Part shown: one piece after another, positions 1-9,263 of the stretch
Layout: the number at the start of each line of letters is the position of its first letter
Position numbering within the stretch: the stretch's first letter is position 1
NCBI RefSeq assembly: GCF_002979415.1
Contig: NZ_PCOT01000026.1
Span: 1-59,285 of the forward strand
DNA: 59,285 nt
From: Microbacterium sp. MYb72
Lineage (GTDB): Bacteria; Actinomycetota; Actinomycetes; Actinomycetales; Microbacteriaceae
Reading direction: 5' to 3'
Position numbers and translations under genes: made by a program
The notes under the pieces: model-generated
Databases searched by the model: none
Told to the model about the DNA's origin: nothing
What the model saw: the letters and a program-made list of their open reading frames with translations, nothing else

Positions 1-108
1 ATGCCCGGCGAGCCGTGCATTCATCTCCTCGAGCAGTTCGTAGATCGCGGAGATGTCGTTGGTGTTCTGCTCCATCCCGAGGTCTGCCTGCGTGGGTGTC
101 ATCGCCAT
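1..108 (-). CDS. Partial unrecognised protein, N-terminal 36 residues
   Basis: Reading leftward from ATG at 108 gives MAMTPTQADLGMEQ followed by NTNDISAIYELLEEMNARL, and the frame is open to the window edge. A second ATG two codons later (MTPTQ) is an equally possible start. The segment looks like a real coding start, with a short polar N-terminus and then a charged amphipathic helix, but it is too short to place in a family. I see no strong ribosome binding site upstream. The gene would be transcribed leftward out of the window. The 92 bases between it and the acetyltransferase stop show nothing recognisable. Confidence 0.5.
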   Translation of the reverse strand, partial: MAMTPTQADLGMEQNTNDISAIYELLEEMNARLAGH

Positions 109-200
109 GCGTCGAAGATACGCCGCCCGCGCAGGCCATCGCGCGCGGTGACCGGCACCCGTGGAGAGATCCCTCACAATGACGTGTTGGGGAGGAAAAG

Positions 201-740
201 TCAGGCTTCGCCGAGGACTCGCTGGAACAGCAGATGGTCCTGCCACTCCCCTGCGATGCGGAGGTATCGAGGGGCCATCCCGATCTGAGCGAACCCGTTC
301 CCGAGCAGCACGCGCTGCGAGCCGGTGTTGTGCACCAGTGTGGCTGCCTGCACGCGGTGCAGATGGAGTTCGTCGGCCGCGTACGCCATGACCTGCGCGA
401 CCGCTTTCGATGCGAGTCCTCGCCGCAGCCGGGTCGCGTCGATCCAATAGCCGAGATCGGCGCTCCAGAATGCTCCCCGGACGATGTTGTTGAGATTCAT
501 GCGTCCGCGGATCTCACCATCGTCGGACACGATCACGAAGCGCGCGCTCCGTCCGGCAGCGGCCTCCTCGACGCTCAGCCGGGAGTGGTTCTCCTGCCAG
601 GCCTCCGTGAAGAACTCCGCAGGTCGCGACGGGTCCCACGGAGCCAGATGGCTCCGATTGGAGGTGTAGGCGCGAGCAAGCGCGGCGCCGTCACCGATAC
701 GCACAGCCCGCAGAGTGTGCTCCGCGTCAAGCGGACGCAC
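201..740 (-). CDS. GNAT family N-acetyltransferase (RimJ/RimL type)
   Basis: The 179-residue product has the layout of a RimJ/RimL-type GNAT acetyltransferase, which transfers acetyl from acetyl-CoA to an amine, often a protein N-terminus. An N-terminal strand-helix with LRAVRIGDGAALARAY is followed by a central segment ending in LGYWIDATRLRRGLASKAV. That segment matches the acetyl-CoA pyrophosphate-binding loop (R/Q-x-x-G-x-A/G). The C-terminal part contains HRVQAATLVHNTGSQRVLLGNGF, the usual N-x-x-S-x-x-V-x-x-K/N-x-G-F motif. The start is GTG, 2 nt after the TAG of the ANTAR regulator upstream, so the two genes are probably cotranscribed. The substrate cannot be told from sequence. Confidence 0.85.
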   Translation of the reverse strand: MRPLDAEHTLRAVRIGDGAALARAYTSNRSHLAPWDPSRPAEFFTEAWQENHSRLSVEEAAAGRSARFVIVSDDGEIRGRMNLNNIVRGAFWSADLGYWIDATRLRRGLASKAVAQVMAYAADELHLHRVQAATLVHNTGSQRVLLGNGFAQIGMAPRYLRIAGEWQDHLLFQRVLGEA

Positions 741-742
741 TG

Positions 743-1360
743 CTACTTCTTCGGCGCGAGCTGCTCGATGATGGCCTTGGCGACATCCTGCATTGTCAGA
801 CGACGGTCCATGGACGCCTTCTGGATCCAGCGGAACGCCTCCGGCTCGGACAGCCCCATCTTCTCGTTGAGGAGTCCCTTGGCGCGGTCGACGAGCTTGC
901 GGGTCTCGAAGCGCTCGACCATATCGGCGACCTCGGCCTCGAGCGTGATGATCTGCTCGTGGCGGGCCAGAGCGATCTCGATCGCGGGAAGCAGGTCGTT
1001 CGGCGTGAACGGCTTCACGACGTAGGCCAGGGCGCCGGCCTCGCTCGCGCGCTCGACGAGCTCCTTCTGGCTGAATGCGGTCAGCAGCACGACGGGAGCG
1101 ATGTTGCCCTTGTGCAGCTTCTCGGCGGCGCTGATGCCGTCGAGCTGCGGCATCTTGACGTCCATGATGACGAGGTCGGGGCGAAGCTCCGTGGCGAGTG
1201 CGACGGCCGTCTCGCCGTCGCCCGCCTCTCCGACGACGTCGAAGCCGTTGTCGCGGAGGATCTCGACGATGTCGAGGCGGATCAGCGATTCGTCCTCGGC
1301 GACGACGACGCGTCGGGGTGCGGATGCCGTGGGCTGCTCAGCCTGCTCTTGCTCAGTCAC
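743..1360 (-). CDS. pdtaR: ANTAR-domain response regulator (PdtaR-like)
   Basis: This is a response regulator of 205 residues with an RNA-binding output domain. The receiver domain occupies about residues 17-130, with acidic pair Glu22-Asp23, phosphoacceptor Asp67 (VIMDVKMP), Thr94 and Lys116 (YVVKPF). About residues 135-200 form the ANTAR coiled coil, with the conserved Ala-Lys-Gly core (DRAKGLLNEKMG) and a PEAFRWIQKASMD segment. In this family, phosphorylation by a histidine kinase (PdtaS in mycobacteria) allows ANTAR dimers to bind paired hexaloop RNA hairpins and prevent termination. No partner kinase is in the window. The GTG start lies 6 nt from a TAGGAT -10 box, which suggests leaderless or near-leaderless mRNA. 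An AGGA 7 nt upstream is the alternative ribosome site. Confidence 0.93.
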   Translation of the reverse strand: MTEQEQAEQPTASAPRRVVVAEDESLIRLDIVEILRDNGFDVVGEAGDGETAVALATELRPDLVIMDVKMPQLDGISAAEKLHKGNIAPVVLLTAFSQKELVERASEAGALAYVVKPFTPNDLLPAIEIALARHEQIITLEAEVADMVERFETRKLVDRAKGLLNEKMGLSEPEAFRWIQKASMDRRLTMQDVAKAIIEQLAPKK

Positions 1361-1366
1361 AGGTCT

Positions 1367-1372
1367 ATCCTA
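1367..1372 (-). promoter_or_regulatory. -10 box (TAGGAT) of the ANTAR regulator
   Basis: TAGGAT fits the actinobacterial TANNNT -10 consensus and lies 6 nt before the GTG start. That spacing places the transcription start on or next to the start codon. No clear -35 is visible. This is inferred from spacing only. Confidence 0.4.
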
Positions 1373-1440
1373 TCGAACCAGGCTCCGGCGCTGGCCGCGG
1401 GGCGATGCCGTGCCGCGATCCGCCGTGTCGAGCGCACCGT

Positions 1441-1464
1441 GCGAGCGACGTTCGGGCCGCTCGC
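1441..1464 (-). terminator. Hairpin downstream of tRNA-Leu
   Basis: The arms GCGAGCG and CGCTCGC form a 7-bp stem around a 10-nt loop, starting about 10 nt after the tRNA 3' end. There is no clear U tract, as is common for actinobacterial terminators. Confidence 0.5.
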
Positions 1465-1473
1465 GACTCTGGG

Positions 1474-1556
1474 TGCCGGCGGTGGGACTCGAACCCACAC
1501 GCCCTTTCGGACAAAGCATTTTGAGTGCTCCGCGTCTGCCATTCCGCCACGCCGGC
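1474..1556 (-). tRNA. tRNA-Leu (anticodon CAA)
   Basis: Read on the minus strand, the 7-bp acceptor arms GCCGGCG and CGCCGGC enclose a class II tRNA. The D-arm contains GGCGGAATGGCAGACGC. The anticodon loop is CTCAAAA (anticodon CAA, reads UUG) on a stem GAGCA/TGCTT. A long variable arm (TGTCCGAAAGGGCG) is followed by a T-arm with the GTTCGAGTCCC loop. The discriminator base is A. The genome encodes CC but not the final A of CCA, so CCA is probably added enzymatically. The gene lies between the pyk terminator and the ANTAR regulator. Confidence 0.95.
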
Positions 1557-1591
1557 CCACCGTAGACCCTATCGCACACCCGGGATACGAC

Positions 1592-1627
1592 TGCGCGCCG
1601 CACCCCGACGAGGGAGTGCGGCGCGCA
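1592..1627 (-). terminator. Terminator of pyk
   Basis: A perfect 12-bp stem (TGCGCGCCGCAC with its complement) and a 12-nt loop lie 12 nt past the pyk stop codon. It separates pyk from the tRNA-Leu gene. No long U tract follows, but stem length and position support a terminator. Confidence 0.75.
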
Positions 1628-1639
1628 GCAGGAGAGACG

Positions 1640-3088
1640 TCAGACGCCGGTCTTGTAGATCGGCGCGGCACCGCGGATCGCATCGCCGACCTTGTGGACG
1701 CGGAGGTCGTTGGTCGACCCGATGATCCCGGGAGGGGAACCGGAGATCACGACGACCCTGTCCCCTTCCTCTGCGAGCTTGTTGCCGAGGAGGTACTCAT
1801 CGACCTGGTGGTACATGAGGTCGGTGTGCTGCACCATCTCGACGAGCGTCGAGTGAATTCCCCAGGTCAGCGCCATGCGGCGGCGGATGCCGGGCTCCGG
1901 CGTGAACGCGAGCATCGGGATGCGCGAGCGCAGCCGCGACAGTCGGCGAGCGGAGTCGCCCGACTGGGTGAAGACGCAGAGGAACTTCGCCTCGACGAAC
2001 TCCGCGACCTCCAGGGCCGCGAGGGTGATCGCGCCACCCTGCGTTCGCGGCTTTGTCGTGAGCGGGGCCACGCGCTCCAGGCCGTGTTCCTCGGTCGACT
2101 CGACGATACGGGCCATGGTCTCCACGACGACGACCGGGTACTCGCCGACGCTGGTCTCGCCGGAGAGCATGACCGCATCCGCACCGTCCAGCACGGCGTT
2201 CGCGACGTCGGAGGTCTCTGCGCGCGTCGGAACCGGGCTGCTGATCATCGACTCGAGCATCTGCGTCGCGACGATGACGGGCTTCGCCATGCGACGGGCG
2301 AGTTCGACGGCATCATGGTCGCCCGAGGTGACCTCGGCGTCGAGCTCCCGCTCGAGGCCGTGCCGATCGTGCAGAAGCGCGCCGTCGAACGCGTCGACGA
2401 TCTCCTCGAGAGCATCCACCGCCTGCGGCTTCTCGATCTTGGCGATGACGGGGACCTTCACGCCCTCTTCGGCCATGATCTCGTGGACCCGGTCGACGTC
2501 GGCGGCGTTGCGCACGAACGACAGCGCGATGAGGTCGGCGCCGGTGCGCAGACCCCAACGCAGGTCGTCCTCGTCCTTCTCGCTCAGCGCGGGGACGTTC
2601 ACGGCGACACCGGGCAGGTTGATGCCCTTGTTGTTCGACACCGCTCCCGCGACGATCACGCGAGTGGTGACCGTGACGCCGTCGGTGTCGACGACCTCGA
2701 CGCGCACCTTGCCGTCGTCGATCAGCAGGAAGTCCCCCGCCTTGACGTCCTGGGGCAGACCCTTGAAGGTCGTGCCGCAGATCTCCCTGTTGCCGATGAT
2801 GTCCTCGGTCGTGATCTTGAAGATGTCTCCGACCGCGAGCTCGTAGGGTCCGGCCTCGAACTTGCCGAGGCGGATCTTCGGGCCCTGCAGGTCGACGAGG
2901 ACCGCGACCGCCTTGCCTGCGTCATCCGCAGCGCGGCGGACGTTGGCGTAGTTCGCCTCGTGCACGGAGTAGTCGCCGTGGCTGAGGTTCAGTCGGGCGA
3001 CATCCACACCAGCCTCGATGATCGCTCGCACGGTGTCATACGTAGAGGTGGCTGGGCCCAGGGTGGCGACGATTTTCGCGCGTCTCAA
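1640..3088 (-). CDS. pyk: Pyruvate kinase with an inverted 23-codon active-site segment
   Basis: The 482-residue protein is a pyruvate kinase (PEP + ADP to pyruvate + ATP, last step of glycolysis) of normal length. The start is TTG at 3088, chosen because GGAG lies 6 nt upstream and the N-terminus RRAKIVATLGPAT is canonical. Visible signatures are the substrate and K+ site ARLNLSHG (Arg32, Asn34, Ser36), the KIEKPQAV loop carrying the metal-binding Glu, and TQMLESM, MLSGETS and a C-terminal allosteric domain. Residues 237-259 are abnormal. Between FDG and AVELARRMAKP the family has IMVARGDLGVELPLEA and the rest of that helix. Here the minus strand encodes ALLHDRHGLERELDAE and on. The expected 23 residues are encoded exactly, in frame, by the plus strand of the same 69 bp (2312-2380). 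The RGD aspartate that binds the catalytic metal is therefore missing. As written the enzyme should be inactive, although no stop or frameshift is present. Confidence 0.93.
   Translation of the reverse strand: MRRAKIVATLGPATSTYDTVRAIIEAGVDVARLNLSHGDYSVHEANYANVRRAADDAGKAVAVLVDLQGPKIRLGKFEAGPYELAVGDIFKITTEDIIGNREICGTTFKGLPQDVKAGDFLLIDDGKVRVEVVDTDGVTVTTRVIVAGAVSNNKGINLPGVAVNVPALSEKDEDDLRWGLRTGADLIALSFVRNAADVDRVHEIMAEEGVKVPVIAKIEKPQAVDALEEIVDAFDGALLHDRHGLERELDAEVTSGDHDAVELARRMAKPVIVATQMLESMISSPVPTRAETSDVANAVLDGADAVMLSGETSVGEYPVVVVETMARIVESTEEHGLERVAPLTTKPRTQGGAITLAALEVAEFVEAKFLCVFTQSGDSARRLSRLRSRIPMLAFTPEPGIRRRMALTWGIHSTLVEMVQHTDLMYHQVDEYLLGNKLAEEGDRVVVISGSPPGIIGSTNDLRVHKVGDAIRGAAPIYKTGV
2302..2390. 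repeat. Inverted-repeat-bounded flipped segment inside pyk
   Basis: Perfect 10-bp inverted repeats GTTCGACGGC (2302-2311) and GCCGTCGAAC (2381-2390) flank a 69-bp spacer (2312-2380). The spacer equals 23 codons and is exactly in register with the pyk frame. The repeat arms encode Phe-Asp-Gly on one side and Ala-Val-Glu on the other in either orientation, so inversion swaps only the 23 codons between them. Read on the plus strand, the spacer gives IMVARGDLGVELP, LEAVPIVQKR, the universal pyruvate kinase motif. The arms do not extend further: the next outer pair is A/G and the next inner pair is A/C. Confidence 0.9.
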
Positions 3089-3146
3089 CAGATTCTCCAG
3101 GGTAGAGGGGGGGGATTAGAAATCAGGCGACGGTGCCGCGCTCAGC

Positions 3147-4613
3147 CTACGCGGGCTGGAGTCCGATCGCGACATCCGTGGGCCGCACCGGCTCGGGGAG
3201 GACCGTCTCGCCCATGAGGAAGCGATCGACGTTGGCGGCCGCCGCGCGGCCCTCGGCGATCGCCCACACGATGAGCGACTGTCCGCGGCCTGCGTCCCCG
3301 GCGACGAACACGCCGGACACGGTGGATTCGTAGGACGCGTCGCGCTGGAAGTTGCCGCGGTCGGTCACCTGCGGACGCGTGTCCTCGGTGAACCCGTCCT
3401 GCTCGGGACCGGTGAATCCCATGGCGATCAGGACGAGATCGGCCGGGATCTCCCGCTCCGTGCCGCTCTTGGGCACTCGACGCCCGTCGACGTACTCGGT
3501 CTCGGCGACGCGCAGCGCACGGACCTCACCGACCTCGTTGGAGAGGAACTCGACGGTGGAGGCGAGGAACACCCGCTCACCGCCCTCCTCATGCGCGGAG
3601 GACACCTCGAAGACGGTCGGCATCATCGGCCAGGGCTGGTGGCCCGGACGCTCCGCACCCGGCTGCTGGCCGATCGCCAGGTTCGTCACGCTGAGAGCGC
3701 CCTGGCGGTGGGCGGTTCCGATGCAGTCGGCGCCGGTGTCACCGCCGCCGATCACGATGACGTGCTTGCCTTCGGCGGTGATCTGCTCCGTGACCTTGTC
3801 GCCCGCGACCGCGTGGTTCGACTCCACGAGGTACTCCATCGCGAAGTGGACGCCGTCGAGGTCTCGACCGGGGATCGCGAGATCACGAGGCACAGTGGAA
3901 CCGGTCGCGATGACGACCGCGTCGTAGCGCGCACGGAGATCCGCCCAGGTGATGTCCTTGCCGATCTCGACGCCGGCGCGGAACCGGGTGCCCTCCTCCT
4001 GCATCTGGCGGAGGCGGGACTCGAGCTGCGACTTCTCCATCTTGAAGTCCGGGATCCCGTAGCGGAGCAGGCCGCCGATGCGGTCGTCGCGTTCGAACAC
4101 GGCCACCGTGTGGCCGGCGCGGGTGAGCTGCTGCGCGGCCGCGAGTCCGGCGGGGCCCGATCCGACGACGGCGACCGTCTTGCCCGTGAGACGCGCCGGC
4201 GGCTGCGCCTCGACCCAGCCCTTGCTGAAGGCCTCGTCGATGATCGAGACCTCGATCTGCTTGATCGTGACGGCGGGCTGGTTGATCCCCAGCACGCAGG
4301 CGCTCTCGCAGGGAGCGGGGCACAGACGTCCTGTGAACTCGGGGAAGTTGTTCGTCGCGTGCAGTCGGTCGATCGCCGCGCGGCCCTCGCCGCGCCACGT
4401 GAGATCGTTCCACTCCGGGATCAGGTTGCCCAGGGGGCATCCCTGGTGGCAGAACGGCACGCCGCAGTCCATGCAGCGGCTCGCCTGGCGGCGGAGCACG
4501 GCCTGGTCGCCGGGCTCGTACACCTCTTTCCAGTCCATGATCCGTACCGGCACGGGGCGCCGGGCGGGGAGCTCGCGCTCCGTGACCTTCAGAAAACCTT
4601 TGGGATCAGCCAC
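3147..4613 (-). CDS. gltD: Glutamate synthase (NADPH) small subunit
   Basis: The 488-residue beta subunit of glutamate synthase passes electrons from NADPH through FAD and iron-sulfur clusters to GltB. The N-terminus carries the cysteine-rich cluster region [14 protein letters not shown] (Cys47, 50, 55, 59), then CPAPCESAC. Two dinucleotide-binding folds follow: [14 protein letters not shown] for FAD and [15 protein letters not shown] for NADPH. The C-terminus has the usual [18 protein letters not shown] segment. The GTG start overlaps the last 8 nt of gltB, so the two are translationally coupled. The stop is followed by a 58-nt gap to pyk, which may be read through in the same transcript. 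Nothing is missing compared with the family. Confidence 0.97.
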   Translation of the reverse strand: MADPKGFLKVTERELPARRPVPVRIMDWKEVYEPGDQAVLRRQASRCMDCGVPFCHQGCPLGNLIPEWNDLTWRGEGRAAIDRLHATNNFPEFTGRLCPAPCESACVLGINQPAVTIKQIEVSIIDEAFSKGWVEAQPPARLTGKTVAVVGSGPAGLAAAQQLTRAGHTVAVFERDDRIGGLLRYGIPDFKMEKSQLESRLRQMQEEGTRFRAGVEIGKDITWADLRARYDAVVIATGSTVPRDLAIPGRDLDGVHFAMEYLVESNHAVAGDKVTEQITAEGKHVIVIGGGDTGADCIGTAHRQGALSVTNLAIGQQPGAERPGHQPWPMMPTVFEVSSAHEEGGERVFLASTVEFLSNEVGEVRALRVAETEYVDGRRVPKSGTEREIPADLVLIAMGFTGPEQDGFTEDTRPQVTDRGNFQRDASYESTVSGVFVAGDAGRGQSLIVWAIAEGRAAAANVDRFLMGETVLPEPVRPTDVAIGLQPA

Positions 4614-7600
4614 CGGTCACCTCCAGGATGCGGTTCCAGACGACGTCGCCGTCGGGGTCGATCCCCTCGGCCACTGCTTCCTCTCTCATGCTCCGCACGG
4701 CGGCGAAGTCACGCGGGAGGACCTTCACGAACTCTGCGGCGGTCTCTTCGAACCGCGACAGGATCTCCGATCCGAGCGGGGACGCGGTGCGCTCCACGTG
4801 CTCGGAGATCAGGCCTCTCAGCACTTCGAGATCTGCGCGGTCCAAGGGCATCAGCAGGAGTTCGCCGCTGCCGAGGGACTGCGCGTTGACCTTCGCGGTG
4901 TCGAGGGAGCGGACGTACGCCACTCCCCCGGACATTCCGGCGCCGAAGTTGCGTCCGGTCGAGCCGAGGATCACCGCGACGCCACCGGTCATGTACTCGA
5001 GCGCGTGGTCGCCCACGCCCTCGACGACGGCTGTGGCGCCCGAGTTGCGCACCAGGAACCGCTCTCCGACCACGCCGGAGAGGAACATCGAGCCGGAGGT
5101 CGCGCCGTAGCCGATCACGTTGCCCGCGATCACGTTGCGATGCGGTTCGATCGAGGAGCCGCGAGGCGGCCGGATCGTGATGTCGCCACCGGACAGGCCC
5201 TTGCCGACGTAGTCGTTGGCGTCGCCTTCGAGTCTCAGCACGATGCCCGATGGCATGAACGCGCCGAGAGACTGCCCGGCCGTGCCGTGCAGCGTCACAT
5301 CGATCGTCTCGCGCGGGAGCCCGGCGGCGCCGTAGCGGGCGGTGACCTGATGGCCCAGCATCGTGCCGACCGCTCGTTCGGTGTTCGCGATCGGGAGCTC
5401 GATGACGACGTGCTCACCGTTCAGGAGCGCGCCCTTCGCGATGTCGATCAGCTGCACGTCGAAGTGCTTCTCGAGCTCGTGATCCTGCTCGCGCCCGCTG
5501 CGACGGGGCTCGCCCGCCGGGAAGGCGGGGCCGTCGAGGATCGGGCTGAGGTCGAGGCCCTCCGCCTTCCAGTGGTCGACGGCCGCGTTCACCTCGATGA
5601 GCTCGGCACGGCCGACGATCTCGTCGAGCGAGCGGAAGCCCAGCTCGGCAAGCAGCTCGCGAACCTCCTCCGCGATGAACTCCATGAAGTTCACCACGAA
5701 CTCGGGCTTGCCGCTGAAGCGCTCGCGCAGCAGCGGATTCTGCGTCGCGACGCCCACCGGGCAGGTGTCGAGGTGGCACACGCGCATCATGATGCAGCCG
5801 CTGACCACCAGGGGCGCCGTGGCGAAGCCGAACTCCTCGGCGCCGAGGAGGGCGCCGATGATGACGTCGCGACCGGTCTTGAGCTGCCCGTCGACCTGCA
5901 CGACCACGCGGTCGCGCATGCCGTTGAGCATGAGCGTCTGCTGGGTCTCGGCGAGGCCGAGCTCCCACGGCGTCCCGGCGTGCTTGAGGGAGTTCAGCGG
6001 GCTCGCACCCGTGCCGCCGTCGTGCCCCGACACGAGGACCACGTCGCTGAGCGCCTTGGCGACACCCGCCGCGACGGCGCCGATGCCCGACTGGCTCACC
6101 AGCTTGGTGTGGATCCGCGCCTCGGGGTTCGCGCGCTTCAGATCGAAGATGAGCTGCTTGAGGTCTTCGATCGAGTAGATGTCGTGGTGCGGCGGCGGCG
6201 AGATGAGGCCGACGCCCGGTGTGCCGCCGCGTGTGCGGGCGACCCACGGGTACACCTTCTGCGGGGGCAGCTGACCGCCCTCACCCGGCTTGGCGCCCTG
6301 GGCGAGCTTGATCTGGATGTCGTCGGCCTCGGTGAGGTACAGGCTCGTGACGCCGAAGCGACCGGACGCGACCTGCTTGATCGCGCTGCGGCGCTCGGGG
6401 TCGAGAAGACGGTCGGAGTCCTCTCCGCCCTCACCGGTGTTCGACTTGCCGCCGATCCGGTTCATGGCGATCGCGAGGGTCTCGTGCGCCTCCTTCGAGA
6501 TCGAGCCGTAGCTCATCGCACCCGTCGAGAAGCGCTTGACGATCTCGGAGACCGGCTCCACCTCGTCCAGCGGGACGGGCTTGCGGGTGCCGGTGCGCAG
6601 ACGGAACAGGCCACGCAGGGTCTTGAGCTCCGCAGCCTGGTCGTCGACGAGCCGCGTGTACTCGCGGAAGATGTCGTAGCGGCGCTCGCGGGTCGAGTGC
6701 TGCAGCTTGAAGACCGTCTCCGGGCTGAACAGGTGCGGGGAGCCGTCGCGGCGCCACTGGTACTCTCCACCGGTCCACAGGCGCTCGTGCGCCCTGGCCG
6801 CGGCATCCTCGGGGTAGGCGTAGTCGTGCCTCGCCTGGTTCTCCGCGAAGATGTCCTCGATGCCGATGCCGCCGAGCTTGGACTCGGTGCGCGTGAAGTA
6901 CGCGTCGATGAGCTCCTGGCTGAGGCCCACAGCCTCGAACACCTGCGCTCCGGCGTAGGACGACACCGTCGAGATGCCCATCTTGGACATGATCTTCAGC
7001 ACGCCCTTGCCCAGGGCGTAGATCAGGTTGCGGACGGCCTTCTCCGGCGAGATGCCGGTGATGTAGCCGGTGCGCACGAGGTGCTCGACGGTCTCCATCG
7101 CGAGATACGGGTTGATCGCGGATGCTCCGTAGCCGATGAGCGTCGCGACGTGGTGCACCTCCCGGACGTCTCCGGCCTCGACGATCAGACCGACCTTCAT
7201 CCGGTTCTCACGGCGGATCAGGTGGTGATGCACCGCGGAGAGCATGAGCAGCGACGGGATCGGCGTGAGGTCCTTGTTGGAGTCGCGGTCGGAGAGGATG
7301 AGGAACTCCGCCCCCTGCTCGATGGCCTCGTCGGCTTCGGCGCACATCTCCGTCAGCCGATCTTCGAGCGACTGGGGTCCGGCGTCGAAGTGGTAGAGCC
7401 CCTTGATGGTCACGCTGGAGCGGCCGGGGAGGGCCTTGTCGATGTGGCGGATCTTCGCGAGCTCGTCGTTGTCGATCACCGGGAAGTCCAGGGACACCGT
7501 GCGGGTGTGCTCCGGCCCCCAGCTCAGGAGGTTCGCCTCAGGGCCGAGTCCGAGCTTGAGGCTGGTGACGACCTCTTCACGGATCGAGTCCAGCGGCGGG

Positions 7601-9183
7601 TTCGTCACCTGGGCGAACTGCTGCGTGAAGTAGTCGAAGAGCAGGCGCGGACGCTTGCTGAGCACCGCGATCGGCGTGTCCGAACCCATGGCGCCGAGCG
7701 GTTCCACACCGGTCTGCCCCATCGGGGTCAGCAGGATGCGCACTTCCTCCTCGGTGTACCCGAAGGTCCGCTGACGGCGGGTGATCGAGGCGGGCGGATG
7801 CACGATGTGCTCGCGCTCGGGGAGATCGGCGAGCCGGACCGCGCCGGCATCCAGCCACTCCTGCCACGGGTGCAGCGTCGCGAGATCGCGCTTGATCTCC
7901 TCGTCTTCGATGATCCGGCGCTGCGCCGTGTCGACCAGGAACATCTTTCCCGGCTGCAGACGGCCGCGGCGTTTGATGCGCTCGGGCTCGAACGTGAGCA
8001 CGCCGGTCTCGGAGCCGATGACGATGAGCCCATCGGTGGTCTCCGTCCAGCGACCAGGACGCAGACCGTTGCGGTCGAGCGTGGCGCCGACGAGGGTGCC
8101 GTCGGTGAAGATGAGCGCGGCGGGGCCGTCCCACGGCTCCATCTGGTTCGAGTGGTACTCGTAGAAAGAACGCAGCTCGGGGGAGATGTCGGACTGCTTC
8201 TCGTACGCCTCCGGGACCATCATCATGATGGCGTGAGGCAGGCTGCGGCCGGTGAGGGTCAGCAGCTCGAGCACCTCGTCGAAGGAGGCCGAATCGCTGG
8301 CCCCGTCGGTGCAGATCGGCAGGAGAGGCTCGACGTCGCCGAGCAGCTCCGACTCCAGCTGAGACTGCCGGGCGCGCATCCAGTTGCGGTTGCCGCCGAC
8401 CGTGTTGATCTCGCCGTTGTGGGCGAGCATCCGCAGCGGCTGCGCGAGCGGCCACGACGGGAAGGTGTTGGTCGAGTAGCGCGAGTGCACGACGGCGAGC
8501 TCGGACATGAACCGCTCGTCCTGCAGGTCGGGGTAGAACGGCTCGAGCTGCAGCGTCGTGACCATGCCCTTGTAGCCGAGCGTGCGGGCGGACAGCGAGA
8601 CGAAGTAGGCGCCGAGCTCATGACCTGCGCGCTTGCGGAGACGATAGGCGATGCGGTCGAGGGCGATGCCTGTGAGCGGCGCCTGCGAGTGGGTCGCTCC
8701 CCCGGCGCTCACGAAGAGCTGCTCGAACGCGGGGCGAGCCTCATCGGCGAGCTTGCCCAGGTTCTCGTTGACCGTGGGCACCTCGCGCCATCCGAGGACG
8801 CGCAGGCCCTCGGCGCGGGCGATCTTCTCGATGCCGGCCTTCTGCTGGCGGCGTTCGCTGGAGTCACGCGGGAGGAACGCCAGACCCGCGGCGTACTCGC
8901 CGACCGGTGGCAGTTCGAAATCCGTGACCGCACGCAGGAACGCGTCGGGCATCTGCGTCAGGATGCCCGCACCGTCTCCGGTGCCGGCATCCGAGCCGAT
9001 CGCACCGCGGTGCTCGAGGTTGCGCAGCGCTTCGAGCGCCAGCGCGATGATGTCGTGGCCCGCCTCGCCGCGCAGTGTCGCGACCATGGCAAGGCCGCAG
9101 GCGTCCTTCTCGAACGCCGGGTTGTACATGCCCTGCTTCGGGGGGTAAGCGCCGGAAGCGCCGTACGGAGGCTGAAAATACAC
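4606..9183 (-). CDS. gltB: Glutamate synthase (NADPH) large subunit
   Basis: The 1525-residue alpha subunit of glutamate synthase (glutamine + 2-oxoglutarate + NADPH to two glutamate) is full length. An N-terminal class II amidotransferase domain begins at Cys29 ([13 protein letters not shown]), so a 28-residue propeptide is probably removed. A linker domain and the FMN-binding synthase domain follow ([24 protein letters not shown]). The 3Fe-4S ligands are Cys1130, Cys1136 and Cys1141 ([12 protein letters not shown]). The C-terminal GXGXG beta-helix contains [13 protein letters not shown] and [14 protein letters not shown]. The start is GTG at 9183 with GAGGA 8 nt upstream. ATG at 9129 ([12 protein letters not shown]) is a possible shorter start. 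It heads a gltB-gltD transcript. Confidence 0.97.
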   Translation of the reverse strand: MYFQPPYGASGAYPPKQGMYNPAFEKDACGLAMVATLRGEAGHDIIALALEALRNLEHRGAIGSDAGTGDGAGILTQMPDAFLRAVTDFELPPVGEYAAGLAFLPRDSSERRQQKAGIEKIARAEGLRVLGWREVPTVNENLGKLADEARPAFEQLFVSAGGATHSQAPLTGIALDRIAYRLRKRAGHELGAYFVSLSARTLGYKGMVTTLQLEPFYPDLQDERFMSELAVVHSRYSTNTFPSWPLAQPLRMLAHNGEINTVGGNRNWMRARQSQLESELLGDVEPLLPICTDGASDSASFDEVLELLTLTGRSLPHAIMMMVPEAYEKQSDISPELRSFYEYHSNQMEPWDGPAALIFTDGTLVGATLDRNGLRPGRWTETTDGLIVIGSETGVLTFEPERIKRRGRLQPGKMFLVDTAQRRIIEDEEIKRDLATLHPWQEWLDAGAVRLADLPEREHIVHPPASITRRQRTFGYTEEEVRILLTPMGQTGVEPLGAMGSDTPIAVLSKRPRLLFDYFTQQFAQVTNPPLDSIREEVVTSLKLGLGPEANLLSWGPEHTRTVSLDFPVIDNDELAKIRHIDKALPGRSSVTIKGLYHFDAGPQSLEDRLTEMCAEADEAIEQGAEFLILSDRDSNKDLTPIPSLLMLSAVHHHLIRRENRMKVGLIVEAGDVREVHHVATLIGYGASAINPYLAMETVEHLVRTGYITGISPEKAVRNLIYALGKGVLKIMSKMGISTVSSYAGAQVFEAVGLSQELIDAYFTRTESKLGGIGIEDIFAENQARHDYAYPEDAAARAHERLWTGGEYQWRRDGSPHLFSPETVFKLQHSTRERRYDIFREYTRLVDDQAAELKTLRGLFRLRTGTRKPVPLDEVEPVSEIVKRFSTGAMSYGSISKEAHETLAIAMNRIGGKSNTGEGGEDSDRLLDPERRSAIKQVASGRFGVTSLYLTEADDIQIKLAQGAKPGEGGQLPPQKVYPWVARTRGGTPGVGLISPPPHHDIYSIEDLKQLIFDLKRANPEARIHTKLVSQSGIGAVAAGVAKALSDVVLVSGHDGGTGASPLNSLKHAGTPWELGLAETQQTLMLNGMRDRVVVQVDGQLKTGRDVIIGALLGAEEFGFATAPLVVSGCIMMRVCHLDTCPVGVATQNPLLRERFSGKPEFVVNFMEFIAEEVRELLAELGFRSLDEIVGRAELIEVNAAVDHWKAEGLDLSPILDGPAFPAGEPRRSGREQDHELEKHFDVQLIDIAKGALLNGEHVVIELPIANTERAVGTMLGHQVTARYGAAGLPRETIDVTLHGTAGQSLGAFMPSGIVLRLEGDANDYVGKGLSGGDITIRPPRGSSIEPHRNVIAGNVIGYGATSGSMFLSGVVGERFLVRNSGATAVVEGVGDHALEYMTGGVAVILGSTGRNFGAGMSGGVAYVRSLDTAKVNAQSLGSGELLLMPLDRADLEVLRGLISEHVERTASPLGSEILSRFEETAAEFVKVLPRDFAAVRSMREEAVAEGIDPDGDVVWNRILEVTGG

Positions 9184-9263
9184 CTGTACCGTCCTCAGAT
9201 CTTCGAGTGACCCGGGGACGTCATTGGCCGGGCGAATGCAGTGTGGTCCTCACGGACCGGCGG

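Noticed and set aside
959..3217. Plus-strand frame containing the peptide IMVARGDLGVELP as a possible real gene
   Set aside because: Only the 23 codons between the repeats look like pyruvate kinase. The rest is shadow sequence, so it supports an inversion inside pyk rather than a second gene.
4078..9210. Very long plus-strand reading frame of 1710 codons opposite gltB/gltD
   Set aside because: It is the antisense shadow of glutamate synthase in high-GC DNA. Composition is Arg/Ala/Asp-rich with no domain, while the minus strand has full conserved motifs.
9245..9258. Hairpin GGTCC-TCAC-GGACC after lgt as a terminator
   Set aside because: The stem is only 5 bp with no U tract, and it lies within the likely gltB promoter/leader region.
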